Below are positions 18,163 to 25,953 of a stretch of 64,000 bases of DNA, one piece after another (within the stretch, counting starts at the first letter, position 1; each line of letters begins with the position of its first letter). Location of the stretch: NCBI GenBank assembly GCA_003978465.1, contig QNZS01000035.1:1-64000 (forward strand), read 5' to 3'. A program made the translations under genes and the position numbers. The DNA is from Sulfurimonas sp. Its GTDB lineage: Bacteria; Campylobacterota; Campylobacteria; Campylobacterales; Sulfurimonadaceae. The notes beneath the pieces were generated by a model. That model saw only the letters and a program-made list of their open reading frames with translations. It searched no databases and was not told the origin of the DNA.

Positions 18163-18694
18163 GTATTTATTATTTTTAATGATAGTTTTGTCTTTAAATG
18201 CAGGAACAAAAGAGATGAGTATATATGATTTTAATGTAAAAAATATCGATGGTAAAAGTATCTCTATGAGTGAGTATAAAGGTAAGGTACTTCTTATCGT
18301 AAATGTAGCTAGTAAGTGTGGATTTACACCTCAGTATGAGGGTCTAGAAAAACTTCACGATACATATCAAAATGAAGGTTTTATGGTTTTAGGTTTTCCA
18401 TCAAACCAGTTCATGTCTCAAGAACCAGGAACAAACCAAGAGATAAAATTCTTTTGTCAAAAAACATATGAAGTTGAGTTTGATATGTTCGCTAAAGTTG
18501 ATGTAAACGGAGAGAATACTGCACCACTTTACAAGTTCTTAAAAAAAGAGCAGGGTGGTTTTATGTGGATGGATGCCATTAAGTGGAACTTCACTAAGTT
18601 TCTTGTCGATAGAGAAGGAAATGTTATTAAACGCTACGGCTCGGCAACTAAACCCGCAGAGATAAGTGAAGATATACAAAAACTTTTAAAATAA
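18146..18694 (+). CDS. Glutathione peroxidase family thiol peroxidase, exported
   Basis: The enzyme reduces peroxides. The catalytic residue is Cys, not selenocysteine, in ASKCGFTPQY; the other conserved parts are GFPSNQFMSQEPG and the tetrad segment KWNFTKFLV. A frame opens at 18077 inside dbpA, but GTG 18146 with AAGGA upstream gives a proper signal peptide (VFGLYKYLLFLMIVLSLNA), so I choose it; ATG 18215 would give a cytoplasmic form. Such Cys-type members often use thioredoxin rather than glutathione. The stop overlaps the next start (ATGA). Confidence 0.88.
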   Translation: MFGLYKYLLFLMIVLSLNAGTKEMSIYDFNVKNIDGKSISMSEYKGKVLLIVNVASKCGFTPQYEGLEKLHDTYQNEGFMVLGFPSNQFMSQEPGTNQEIKFFCQKTYEVEFDMFAKVDVNGENTAPLYKFLKKEQGGFMWMDAIKWNFTKFLVDREGNVIKRYGSATKPAEISEDIQKLLK

Positions 18695-19203
18695 TGAAAC
18701 TAAAGTATTTAAACCACTACCCAGAGCAGACTCAAATGCAGGTTGTAAAACTTATAGAGTCTGGAAATTTAGCAAAACATCTTCTAAAAAAGTACCCAAA
18801 ACCACATGCTATGAAAAATGATAAAAGTCTTTTTAATTATGTCATAGATATAAAAAATGAGTATATAAAAAAGTCGCCACCACTTTCTAAAACACACTAT
18901 GATGGAAAGATAAATGTCATTCACAATGCCTTAGGTACACATCACTTTATCTCTCGTGTTCAAGGTAATAAACTCAAAGCAAAAAATGAGATAAAAATAG
19001 CTTCTATGTTTAAGTTAGTTCCAGAACCTTTTTTAGAGATGATAGTTGTGCATGAGCTTGCACATTTTAAAGAAAAAGAGCATAACAAAGCTTTTTATAA
19101 ACTCTGTGAGTATATGCAGCCAAACTACCACCAAGTAGAGTTTGACCTGCGTTTATACTTGACTCATGTAGATTTATATGGAAAAATGAAAGAGTGGATT
19201 TAG
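18694..19203 (+). CDS. YgjP-like DUF45 metal-dependent hydrolase
   Basis: The 169-residue protein has the zincin-like motif VVHELAHFKEKEHNKAFY near residues 112-129, characteristic of the YgjP/DUF45 (M48-like) family. These are putative zinc hydrolases of poorly known role. It overlaps the stop of the glutathione peroxidase gene by one base, so the two are probably translated together. No signal peptide is visible. Its stop codon also overlaps that of a small broken gene on the other strand. Confidence 0.82.
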   Translation: MKLKYLNHYPEQTQMQVVKLIESGNLAKHLLKKYPKPHAMKNDKSLFNYVIDIKNEYIKKSPPLSKTHYDGKINVIHNALGTHHFISRVQGNKLKAKNEIKIASMFKLVPEPFLEMIVVHELAHFKEKEHNKAFYKLCEYMQPNYHQVEFDLRLYLTHVDLYGKMKEWI

Positions 19204-19422
19204 GGTTTAGTCTCAATATCTACTAGTTCAACTCTCTCACAATCTTTTTTGATGAGTTGTTTGTTTAAAGCATCTTCTTCTGTAAGATCTAAAATATCGG
19301 CAAAATCATCTTTTAATGATTTTAGCTATTTTCTCATTTGTGAGTAAGTCATTTAAAGAGAGCTCCTTGCTTAAGTCCGCTTTGCATAAAATTTTATAAG
19401 TTACCAAAATAGTCCCTTTCAT
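19200..19422 (-). pseudogene. Frameshifted small gene of unknown family (about 73 codons)
   Basis: On the minus strand an ATG at 19422 opens MKGTILVTYKILCKADLSK and continues to NEKIAK. There the frame is lost by what looks like one extra A in GCTAAAATCATT. One frame over, the sequence continues as SLKDDFADILDLTEEDALNK to a TAA at 19200-19202. The span of 223 bases equals 74 codons plus one base, as expected for a single insertion. The family is not recognised. A sequencing error would restore an intact gene, so this call should be checked against reads. Confidence 0.55.
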
Positions 19423-19445
19423 AATAGTCCTTGATAGTTTGTTGA

Positions 19446-19945
19446 TGGGGAATTTTACTATCATTTTTACCACCTATATATGACTCTTTACAAAATGATA
19501 TATTTAGTATTGATTATGAGGGTAAAGTCTATAGAGTTGGAAATAGATATGGAATATATAAAAGTGAAGACCTCAAAGACTGGAACTTAGAAAACAGAGG
19601 ACTCGCTTATAAAATGATACGAAAAGGGAAGACCTTATACATCAGTGGTATGGGTGCACCAAATAGAGCTTTTAAAGATGAGTCATACACACTTCTAGCA
19701 CATACACCACATATGTTTCGGGATGTTAGTGTAGTAGATGAAAAAATAGAGTATTTCTCTACAATGTATAATTCATTAGCATTACCAAAACTAAGTGACA
19801 TTACACTGTATTCTCTTTTGTTAGCACTGCATGAGGGTAGTTTTTTAGTGAGTGGTGGGTGTGGGTAAATGACTATGCCGCATTTGCACTGTTGACATTA
19901 ACTGTGACAGGGACTATTAGGTGGTATAGAAAAAAGAAACCTTGA
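19446..19945 (+). pseudogene. Truncated PepSY-associated membrane protein
   Basis: The frame starting after a TGA at 19443 reads ILLSFLPPIYDSLQNDIFS and KVYRVGNRYGIYKSEDLKDW, then continues open to LALHEGSFLVSG. Near 19855-19862 the frame shifts and reads WVWVNDYAAFALLTLTVTG and IRWYRKKKP to a TGA at 19943-19945. A WWVWVNDLAAL-like last transmembrane helix with a basic tail is typical of PepSY-TM proteins. The N-terminal part with its first helices and start codon is missing. So the gene is broken at the 5' end and frameshifted near the 3' end. Confidence 0.65.
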
Positions 19946-19956
19946 AGAGGTCTTCT

Positions 19957-20415
19957 TTAATCCATCCACTTTCTTGGGTCGTACCCATCAGTTGGTCTTA
20001 TGATCTCTTTTTTCTGTAAAGTTTTTTTCATTAAAGAGTTTTCTTCTTGTGTGAAACCAAATTTTGTATAAAATTTTATGAGTTGCTCGTTGGCATATGT
20101 TTGGGCAATCATTACTTCTGATACAGCTGAAATCTCAACTAAAAACTGCTCCATCATAGCTGTAGCTATCCCTTTACTTCTATACTCTGGTAAAACTGCT
20201 AGACTAAGTTGTGGAGTATTACCCTCTAACTCTCTAGTCCAAATAGCACCGACTATAGTGCCATCAACAAGAGCATATAGTCCTAAATCCTTAGGTGTTA
20301 AACCATAAAAATCATAATATATGTTTAGATTTGGGGCATCTTTATGAGCATATTTTGTCATATCTTTTGTGATTTTATTCTCGCTAGAGCGAAGGAAATA
20401 GAGGGTAGGTGTCAT
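19957..20415 (-). CDS. GNAT family N-acetyltransferase
   Basis: The 152-residue protein has the acetyl-CoA binding loop LAVLPEYRSKGIATAMMEQ around residues 72-90, the core motif A of GNAT enzymes, and a later FYTKFGFTQEE that matches motif B. The final segment with RPTDGYDPRKWMD is less usual. No operon partner is seen: the upstream region contains a small broken gene on the opposite strand. The substrate is unknown. Confidence 0.85.
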   Translation of the reverse strand: MTPTLYFLRSSENKITKDMTKYAHKDAPNLNIYYDFYGLTPKDLGLYALVDGTIVGAIWTRELEGNTPQLSLAVLPEYRSKGIATAMMEQFLVEISAVSEVMIAQTYANEQLIKFYTKFGFTQEENSLMKKTLQKKEIIRPTDGYDPRKWMD

Positions 20416-20517
20416 ATGTACTCTTTTTAACGAAGTATACTATGAAAATGGCTATTTGTCTTTTAATCATGATTTGTGTAATACTATTCTATAGATATTT
20501 TTTAGAAGGAGGATATT

Positions 20518-20724
20518 GTGCAAGTAGCTCAGTATACATTCCAGTCACCTTCACCAAGTAAGGTTCAAGTTGGAAGACTTAATTCTTCTTCGGTTAAAGA
20601 AGATCAAACATTATCTTCTTCTGTGACAAACCCAATTCTGGCAGAGGCTTAAAGATTTGAAGCAACTCAAGTACAGGAAGTAAAACCATCAGTCACTGTT
20701 AATAGCATTGATGTTTATGCTTAA
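20518..20724 (+). pseudogene. Small gene (68 codons) interrupted by an in-frame TAA
   Basis: A strong ribosome site AAGGAGG precedes GTG 20518. The frame reads QVAQYTFQSPSPSKVQVGRL and onward to NPILAEA, then TAA at 20650-20652. The same frame resumes with RFEATQVQEVKPSVTVNSID and ends VYA at a TAA at 20722-20724. The low-complexity Ser/Val/Gln composition is continuous across the stop, so one nonsense change appears to have cut a gene of about 68 residues. A 44-residue product could still be made. The family is small and of unknown function. Confidence 0.5.
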
Positions 20725-21269
20725 GAGTTAGAGAGTTTACTTTTTAACTCCGTAAGTATCCACGGCCATTCCCCAAATCCACTATCAGCATTTATATGTC
20801 CAGCATTCTCTAAGATTTTTAGTTCTACACCTAAGCCTTTTTGTAACTCCTGCAGTCCTTCTATATGCATATATGGATCATTAGTTGAACCGATGAGAAG
20901 AACTTCTTTAGCAAAGAGATTTTTTGGTGTTTTTTGAGGAAAAAACTCTTTGATTTCTTTAACTTGGCAGCTCATGCTTGGAGGTGCTACAAGGTAGAGT
21001 CTTTCGATTATTTTAAGTGTACCCGTATTACATAAGTGAAACCAAAGTGTATTTGCTAGTGAATGACAGATGACTATATCTGGTTTGAAATCTCTCAAAG
21101 CCTCTTCTAACTCGTCTTTCCATACATCAAGTTTTGGTGTATCAAAGTTTGAAAAACGCAGGAAGTTTACACAGCCATACTCTTTGATTAGTTCACTCGC
21201 TAACCATGACTGCCAATGTGGATAATCACTTCCACCCCAACCATGAAGTAAGAGAACTTTTTTATTCAT
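20721..21269 (-). CDS. RBBP9/YdeN-type serine hydrolase
   Basis: The 182-residue alpha/beta hydrolase starts KKVLLLHGWGGSDYPHWQSWL, typical of the RBBP9/YdeN group. The nucleophile is the Ser in VICHSLANTLWF, where Cys replaces the usual Gly of GHSLG. Asp in GSTNDPYMH and His in LENAGHINADSGFGEW complete the triad. It follows the DUF234 gene with a one-base overlap. The natural ester substrate is not known. Confidence 0.85.
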   Translation of the reverse strand: MNKKVLLLHGWGGSDYPHWQSWLASELIKEYGCVNFLRFSNFDTPKLDVWKDELEEALRDFKPDIVICHSLANTLWFHLCNTGTLKIIERLYLVAPPSMSCQVKEIKEFFPQKTPKNLFAKEVLLIGSTNDPYMHIEGLQELQKGLGVELKILENAGHINADSGFGEWPWILTELKSKLSNS

Positions 21270-22165
21270 TACTCGACTATTTTTTTGAAGTTTTTTAGCG
21301 TGATAAGTCTGAGTTTATCACTTTTTAGTTCTTTTAACTCTTTAGAAAAACCATTTTTTGAGACTATCACTAAAATGTCTGGAGTTATACCGGCAGCTTC
21401 GCATGTCTCTTGAAGTTTTGTAAGTTCACTTTTTTTAATTTTGGCATTTGAGTATCTACATACACCTGCAATTATCTGTTTAGATGTCGTTTTTGCATAG
21501 ATATCAAGCTCAATGCCATCTTCAAGGAAAGGACGAATCTCTTTAATCCTGTCTTCTTTGAAGTTGAGCTTTATAAGCTCATATGAGAGTTGTACAAAAG
21601 TGAGTTGAATAAAATCACTTCCGCGTTTTTCATATCTTAGTTGAAGCTCTTCATAGTCGCCATCTCGGATACCTTTAAAAATGGGAGAAACAAAAGAAAA
21701 CCAAAATCGTAAAAATGGAGAGTTAAAAATAGCTGTCTGTTTGAAAACACGAATAATTTTTGCTTCACTTAACTCAAAAATTGCATTTTCACCAACATCT
21801 TTTGAAACACTGGCACGTTTAAACGCAGTCTGCAAACGTGAATCTCCCATGGCTAAACCTGTGAGGATAGAGTGGTGAAGAGGAAGGCCATCTGTTAGTT
21901 CTGTGATATCGTTACGGATGTATCTAAAGTCAGGAAGGATGAGATCCTTTATAAGCTCAATTGGCTCTTTTGAAGTATCTAGGGTACCCCAATCTACACC
22001 GCCAAATATAGAAAAAAGCTCTATCGCAGTTTCCATATCTTGTGGTTTATGTTCTTTATAAAATGTTCTAAATTGCTCTAATAGAGTATCTTTACTTAGT
22101 ATGATGGGCAAGCCTTTATTTAAGCAAGAGCTGATTTTATACCCTCTTACCTGTGTATATGACAT
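21269..22165 (-). CDS. DUF234 domain protein (ATPase C-terminal half without the ATPase)
   Basis: The 298-residue protein resembles the C-terminal half of archaeal-type DEXX-box ATPases. The winged-helix-like middle is followed by NSPFLRFWFSFVSPIFKGI and by a DUF234 restriction-like end with GIELDIYAKTTSKQIIAGVCRYSN, where the ELD and acidic residues recall a PD-(D/E)XK nuclease fold. The N-terminal P-loop domain is absent. It is co-transcribed with the hydrolase downstream. Possible roles include a stand-alone nuclease-like or regulatory protein; this is inference. Confidence 0.7.
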   Translation of the reverse strand: MSYTQVRGYKISSCLNKGLPIILSKDTLLEQFRTFYKEHKPQDMETAIELFSIFGGVDWGTLDTSKEPIELIKDLILPDFRYIRNDITELTDGLPLHHSILTGLAMGDSRLQTAFKRASVSKDVGENAIFELSEAKIIRVFKQTAIFNSPFLRFWFSFVSPIFKGIRDGDYEELQLRYEKRGSDFIQLTFVQLSYELIKLNFKEDRIKEIRPFLEDGIELDIYAKTTSKQIIAGVCRYSNAKIKKSELTKLQETCEAAGITPDILVIVSKNGFSKELKELKSDKLRLITLKNFKKIVE

Positions 22166-22258
22166 TATACAATAACTTCATTTCATATGCTTTGTGACTA
22201 CACAAAGACTACACACTTTTTCTGTAAAATACTTTAAAACAAAAAAAAGGAAAGAAAA

Positions 22259-22537
22259 ATGTCAAAATTAAATCTTACAGCTTTACTTTTAGGAGCAGCA
22301 TTATTTACAGGTCTTGGTGCAGTTGGTTTAAGTGCCGGAGACAAATGTGGCAATGCTAAAAAAGCTCATACTGAAAAATGTGGCAATGCTAAAAAAGCTC
22401 ATACTGAAAAATGTGGTGCTGGAAAATGTGGCGATGCTAAAAAAGCTCATACTGAGAAATGTGGTGCTGGAAAATGTGGCGATGCTAAGAAAGCTCCTGC
22501 TGCAAAATGTGGTGCAGGCAAGTGTGGTTCAAAATAG
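22259..22537 (+). CDS. KCG-repeat exported small protein, HvfA/bufferin-like
   Basis: The 92-residue protein has a signal peptide (about 1-26, ending LGAVGLSAGDK) and then only tandem repeats. Two copies of an 11-residue unit KCGNAKKAHTE are followed by two units of 16 residues that add KCGAG, ending GKCGSK. There are eight cysteines, all in KCG. Such low-complexity KCG/GKCG proteins are grouped with the HvfA-type copper-binding peptides that, where studied, are modified by an MNIO-family (DUF692) enzyme. No DUF692 or DUF2063 gene is next to it, but a DoxX gene is. AAAAAAAGGAAAG precedes the ATG. It may bind copper unmodified. Confidence 0.75.
   Translation: MSKLNLTALLLGAALFTGLGAVGLSAGDKCGNAKKAHTEKCGNAKKAHTEKCGAGKCGDAKKAHTEKCGAGKCGDAKKAPAAKCGAGKCGSK
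22346..22440 (+). repeat. Tandem coding repeats, 33-base and 48-base units
   Basis: Within the KCG-repeat gene, a 33-base unit (AATGTGGCAATGCTAAAA..., coding for KCGNAKKAHTE) occurs twice with no differences. It then recurs within a 48-base unit that carries an added KCGAG segment. Third-base identity between copies points to recent duplication. Confidence 0.8.
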
Positions 22538-22556
22538 TCCTTACAGACTGTATGTA

Positions 22557-22590
22557 AACTCAAGAACCTTTTCTTGAGTTATATTTTTAT
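22557..22590 (+). terminator. Intrinsic terminator after the KCG-repeat gene
   Basis: A 10-base perfect stem AACTCAAGAA / TTCTTGAGTT closes a CCTT loop (22567-22570) and is followed by ATATTTTTATT. It lies 20 bases behind the stop, so the KCG-repeat gene is probably a single-gene transcript, separate from the DoxX gene. Confidence 0.85.
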
Positions 22591-22775
22591 TCTCATTTTA
22601 TCCTCTGTAAAACTTACATCCCCTTTATCGAGTGTCTTAATTTCTAGTAGTAGTAATAATAAGAACTGTTTTATCATGTAAGTCTCTAGATATATTATCT
22701 TTGAATGCAATTACACAAACACTGCACACTAAAGAAGTAGAATGTTACAAAGATTAAAGAAGAGGAGTTTATATT

Positions 22776-23285
22776 ATGTGTATTAGCAAACTATATAAAG
22801 AGTTTACACGATTGTGTGAGTATACGAAGTCTGCAGGATTACTTTTACTGAGACTAATTTTAGCCTATACTTTTTTTGCACCGGCAATGATGAAGTGGAA
22901 TGATATCGGTGCAATTACACAATGGTTTGAGCATATGGGAATTCCATTTCCAACTCTAAATGCATATATGGCGACAGGAACAGAAATCTTAGGAGTAGTT
23001 CTTTTGACACTAGGACTTTTAACTCGTTTTATCTCTATTCCTCTTATGGTGATTATGTTTGTAGCTATCGCAACTGTTCACGGTGAAAATGGTTTTTCTT
23101 TTGTAAATGAGGCAGTCTCTTTTACAGATGCATATGTCAATGGTACACAAATTAGTGGAACAATGATACAACTTCAAAATGGTTACGAACTAGTGTTGTA
23201 CTACACTTTAATGCTTTTTGTACTCATTGGTAGTGGTGCAGGTAAATTTTCACTAGATAGATTGATATTTGGGGAGAAGAATTAA
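22776..23285 (+). CDS. DoxX family membrane protein (HvfX-like)
   Basis: The 169-residue protein has four membrane segments (about 20-38, 64-84, 88-108 and 140-160). The first helix carries the DoxX mark GLLLLRLILAYTFFAPAMMKW. DoxX relatives are regular companions of HvfA/bufferin-type copper peptides, and NCBI names such members HvfX; the KCG-repeat gene lies just upstream, though behind its own terminator. A role in copper handling or quinone-linked thiol redox is therefore an inference from context. An AGAGGAG ribosome site precedes ATG 22776. Confidence 0.82.
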   Translation: MCISKLYKEFTRLCEYTKSAGLLLLRLILAYTFFAPAMMKWNDIGAITQWFEHMGIPFPTLNAYMATGTEILGVVLLTLGLLTRFISIPLMVIMFVAIATVHGENGFSFVNEAVSFTDAYVNGTQISGTMIQLQNGYELVLYYTLMLFVLIGSGAGKFSLDRLIFGEKN

Positions 23286-23287
23286 AT

Positions 23288-23317
23288 AAATAGAAAGAGT
23301 TACAACTCTTTCTATTT
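23288..23317. terminator. Bidirectional terminator hairpin
   Basis: A 13-base perfect stem AAATAGAAAGAGT / ACTCTTTCTATTT with a TACA loop lies 3 bases after the DoxX stop. T-rich sequence follows on the minus strand (TATTTATTTAA). It probably once served both the DoxX gene and the convergent outer-membrane protein gene whose tail remains. Confidence 0.7.
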
Positions 23318-23331
23318 AGTGGATGTAAATA

Positions 23332-23409
23332 TTAAAATGTATAGCTAACACCAACTTTTAGTGTAGTAGGACTCATCCGAATACCTACTGTATTATCATC
23401 GCAGATAAG
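23332..23409 (-). pseudogene. C-terminal tail of an outer-membrane (TonB-receptor-like) protein
   Basis: On the minus strand a short frame reads DDNTVGIRMSPTTLKVGVSY, followed by TF and a TAA at 23332-23334. A final beta strand ending VGVSYTF is typical of TonB-dependent receptors and other beta barrels. A stop lies a few codons upstream, and nothing of the rest is left. Confidence 0.5.
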
Positions 23410-23504
23410 CTAAGTGTTTTTTATTTATTTATTTATTGGTATTGTAGTACACAATAAATTCACACTGATAGGTTATAATAGTAAAGATAAAAAAGGAGCC
23501 TATT

Positions 23505-23585
23505 ATGTGTATGCCTCATGGAGCCAGTGGCTCAAAAAATAATGGTTCTATCAAAAAATCATTTTTTAGTATACTTTTAGACTAA
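23505..23585 (+). CDS. Small ORF (26 aa) coupled to the oxidoreductase subunit
   Basis: AAAAGGAGCC followed by TATT and ATG 23505 is an excellent translation start. The peptide begins MCMPHGASGSKNNGS and ends SFFSILLD. Its TAA overlaps the next ATG as TAATG, which suggests coupled translation with the subunit gene at 23585. The Cys-Met-His start could bind metal, but no family is recognised. It could be a leader peptide or a real small subunit. Confidence 0.5.
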   Translation: MCMPHGASGSKNNGSIKKSFFSILLD

Positions 23586-24076
23586 TGGATTACCTCAAAA
23601 GAAGAGCCTTTTTAAAGGCAGGTTTTCTCTCATCAGCAGTTATCGTGATGAATGGTTGTAGTGTATTTGTTATAACAACTTCTCGTGACACTATTAAAGT
23701 CCTCCAAAATGATCTTTTTCCAAAAGCAAAAGAACTTGGTATAAATACAGCTGACTATATAGGGATAGTTCTTAAACATTCGCATATCAGTCAAGAAGAT
23801 AAAGAGTACCTTAAAAATGGTGTAAAGTGGCTCAATGAGAGTGCTGTAGAGATGTATAAAAAACAGTATACAAAACTTTTAGCCCATGAGCGTCAAGAAG
23901 TTTTAAAAAGTTTTGCACAAGAGAGCTGGGGTAGTTCATGGTTAGATACTATTTTACGTTATACCTTTGAGGCAAGTTTTGGTGACCCAATATACGGCTC
24001 AAATAATAATAAAGCAGGCTGGAAATGGCTAGAATTTACTGGTGGTGAACCAAGACCAAAAAAGGTGTATTTATAA
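23585..24076 (+). CDS. Gluconate 2-dehydrogenase subunit 3-like protein (Tat-exported)
   Basis: This 163-residue protein belongs to the small-subunit family that escorts GMC oxidoreductases out of the cytoplasm by the Tat system. The N-terminus MDYLKRRAFLKAG has the twin arginine, followed by a hydrophobic stretch and a Cys in VMNGCSVF that could serve as a lipobox. DLFPKAKELG and the C-terminal WKWLEFTGGEPRP are typical of the family. Its last base is shared with the GMC gene start (TAATG). The pair should form a periplasmic, membrane-linked sugar or alcohol dehydrogenase. Confidence 0.82.
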   Translation: MDYLKRRAFLKAGFLSSAVIVMNGCSVFVITTSRDTIKVLQNDLFPKAKELGINTADYIGIVLKHSHISQEDKEYLKNGVKWLNESAVEMYKKQYTKLLAHERQEVLKSFAQESWGSSWLDTILRYTFEASFGDPIYGSNNNKAGWKWLEFTGGEPRPKKVYL

Positions 24077-25740
24077 TGTATGATGTCTGTATAATAGGAA
24101 GTGGAGCAGGTGGCTCACCCATAGCATATGAGCTTAGTAATGCAGGCTTTAATGTGGTTGTGCTTGAAAAAGGGAAAAACTACAAAGAAGAAGATTTTTC
24201 TAAAGATGAGTTAGCAGTTTCACGTAGAGATATGTTTACACCTCCTTTAAAAGAGCAGAAGCATATTATCAATGAGTACTCACAATCTGGAAAATTTGTC
24301 CGCTATGACGGAGAAGAATCAGGCTGGAATTTTTGGAATGGTTCTATGGTTGGTGGAAGCTCAAACATTATGAGTGGGTACTTTCATAGAATGAAACCAA
24401 AAGACTTTAAACTTTTAAGCTCGTATGGAGAGGTTAAGGGGGCGAATGTAATTGACTGGTGTATCTCTTATGATGAACTTGAACCCTACTATGATAAGGT
24501 AGAAAAAGTTGTAGGTGTAAGTGGAAAGATAGTAAAACATAAGTTTGCTGAACCCCGTTCAACACCAGATTTACCTTACCCAATGTTAGAGACAAATGGT
24601 GTAACAGATTGGTTTGATAAGGCTTGTAAAGATTTAAAATTCACAGCTATTCCGACTCCTAGGGCTGTCTTGAGTCAAAATGCATTAGGACGTTATGGCT
24701 GTTACTATTCGAATTTTTGTGGTAGTTATGGCTGTGCTAGTGGGGCAAAAGGAAGTGCTAGAGCTGCACTCCTGCAAAAGTGTGATGCGGAGATTATTAC
24801 TGATGCTTTTGTGTATAAACTAGACTCCAAAGATGGCAAAATAACTAGAGCGTATTACTACACAAAACATGGAATCAAGCATATAATAAATGCAAAAATA
24901 TTTGTACTTTCAGCTCAAGCGATAGAGTCCTCTCGTTTACTTCTTAACTCTAAAAATGAGGAGTTTCCTAATGGAATGGCAAACTCAAGTGGCGAGTTAG
25001 GTAAAAACCTTGTTTTCTCAGCAGGTGGAAGTGGAAGTGGTCGTTTTATTTTCGAGGAACTTACTAAGGAACAACAAAAAGCACTTATGCAACCAGGACT
25101 CTTTTTTAATAGAAGTCTTCAAGATTGGTATGATTATGATGATGGATGCCGTACATATAAGGGTGGAACTATTGACTTTCTATTTGAGCATCAAAACCTA
25201 ATAAGTCGAGTAAATCGTGAAATGTATGACGAAGAGGGAAATCTTCTGTGGGGTGAAAAACTAGCAGATAAAATTCATAAAACACTTACTACTTCACGGG
25301 TTTTAACATTTGAAGTCTTTAATGATTGGTTACCTACTGATAACTGTAATGTGAGTGTTGATGATGAAGCGAAAGATAAGTGGGGTGTGCCCGTAGGTGT
25401 TATAAACCTAAACTCCCATCCTCAAGATTTAGAAGTCGGTGAACACTTAGCAAAAAAGGCTGTGGAAGTTTTAGAAGGAATGGGTGCAGTTGAAATAGAC
25501 TACTCTATCTCTGCCTCTCCACCACCAAATCTTGTTGCAGGTGGCTGTCGATTTGGTGATAATCCCAAAACTTCAGTTTTAGATAAAAACTGTAAAGCAC
25601 ATGACTTAGAAAATCTCTATGTAACTGATGCTTCTTTTATGCCAACAGGAGGAAGTGTTCCATATACTTGGACTATTTATGCGAATTCTTTTCGTGTGGC
25701 GGATGTTATAAAGGACAAATTGAAGGCTAGTAAACACTAA
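24076..25740 (+). CDS. GMC family oxidoreductase (large subunit)
   Basis: This FAD enzyme of 554 residues oxidises an alcohol or sugar. The ADP-binding loop is VCIIGSGAGGSPIAYELS, with the acidic end VVVLEKG. GMC signature elements are NGSMVGGSSNIMSGYFHRM and, in the C-terminal part, DASFMPTGGSVPYTWTIYANSFR. No heme c motif or third subunit is seen, unlike three-subunit gluconate or fructose dehydrogenases. The substrate is unknown. It has no export signal of its own and should be carried by the Tat partner. Confidence 0.87.
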   Translation: MYDVCIIGSGAGGSPIAYELSNAGFNVVVLEKGKNYKEEDFSKDELAVSRRDMFTPPLKEQKHIINEYSQSGKFVRYDGEESGWNFWNGSMVGGSSNIMSGYFHRMKPKDFKLLSSYGEVKGANVIDWCISYDELEPYYDKVEKVVGVSGKIVKHKFAEPRSTPDLPYPMLETNGVTDWFDKACKDLKFTAIPTPRAVLSQNALGRYGCYYSNFCGSYGCASGAKGSARAALLQKCDAEIITDAFVYKLDSKDGKITRAYYYTKHGIKHIINAKIFVLSAQAIESSRLLLNSKNEEFPNGMANSSGELGKNLVFSAGGSGSGRFIFEELTKEQQKALMQPGLFFNRSLQDWYDYDDGCRTYKGGTIDFLFEHQNLISRVNREMYDEEGNLLWGEKLADKIHKTLTTSRVLTFEVFNDWLPTDNCNVSVDDEAKDKWGVPVGVINLNSHPQDLEVGEHLAKKAVEVLEGMGAVEIDYSISASPPPNLVAGGCRFGDNPKTSVLDKNCKAHDLENLYVTDASFMPTGGSVPYTWTIYANSFRVADVIKDKLKASKH

Positions 25741-25953
25741 ACTTAGTGTAAAATGGTCTGTATAGCTGTATCTATGCTTGCTCGTAGCTTTTGACGGTGT
25801 GAGGTAGTTCACTACATCAGCATCAAAATCTTGTAGCAGTTTTTGGACTTGGTCTTTACATCATAAACGAGGTAGTACATCGCCATAACTTTGAGTATAT
25901 AAAAGGAAAACATATATTTCATATCATTATGTAGTTTAGCTATACTTGCATTT

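Noticed and set aside
19614-19868. An 84-codon open frame taken as an intact small gene
   Set aside because: It is the middle of the PepSY-TM remnant, with coding sequence continuing upstream in frame and downstream in a shifted frame.
22346-22530. Possible CRISPR or non-coding repeat array
   Set aside because: The repeat units are in coding frame, contiguous without spacers, and translate to the KCG motif.
22332-22577. An 81-codon frame overlapping the KCG-repeat gene
   Set aside because: It is the shifted reading of the same tandem repeats (MLKKLILKNV repeated). The frame at 22259 has the signal peptide and ribosome site.
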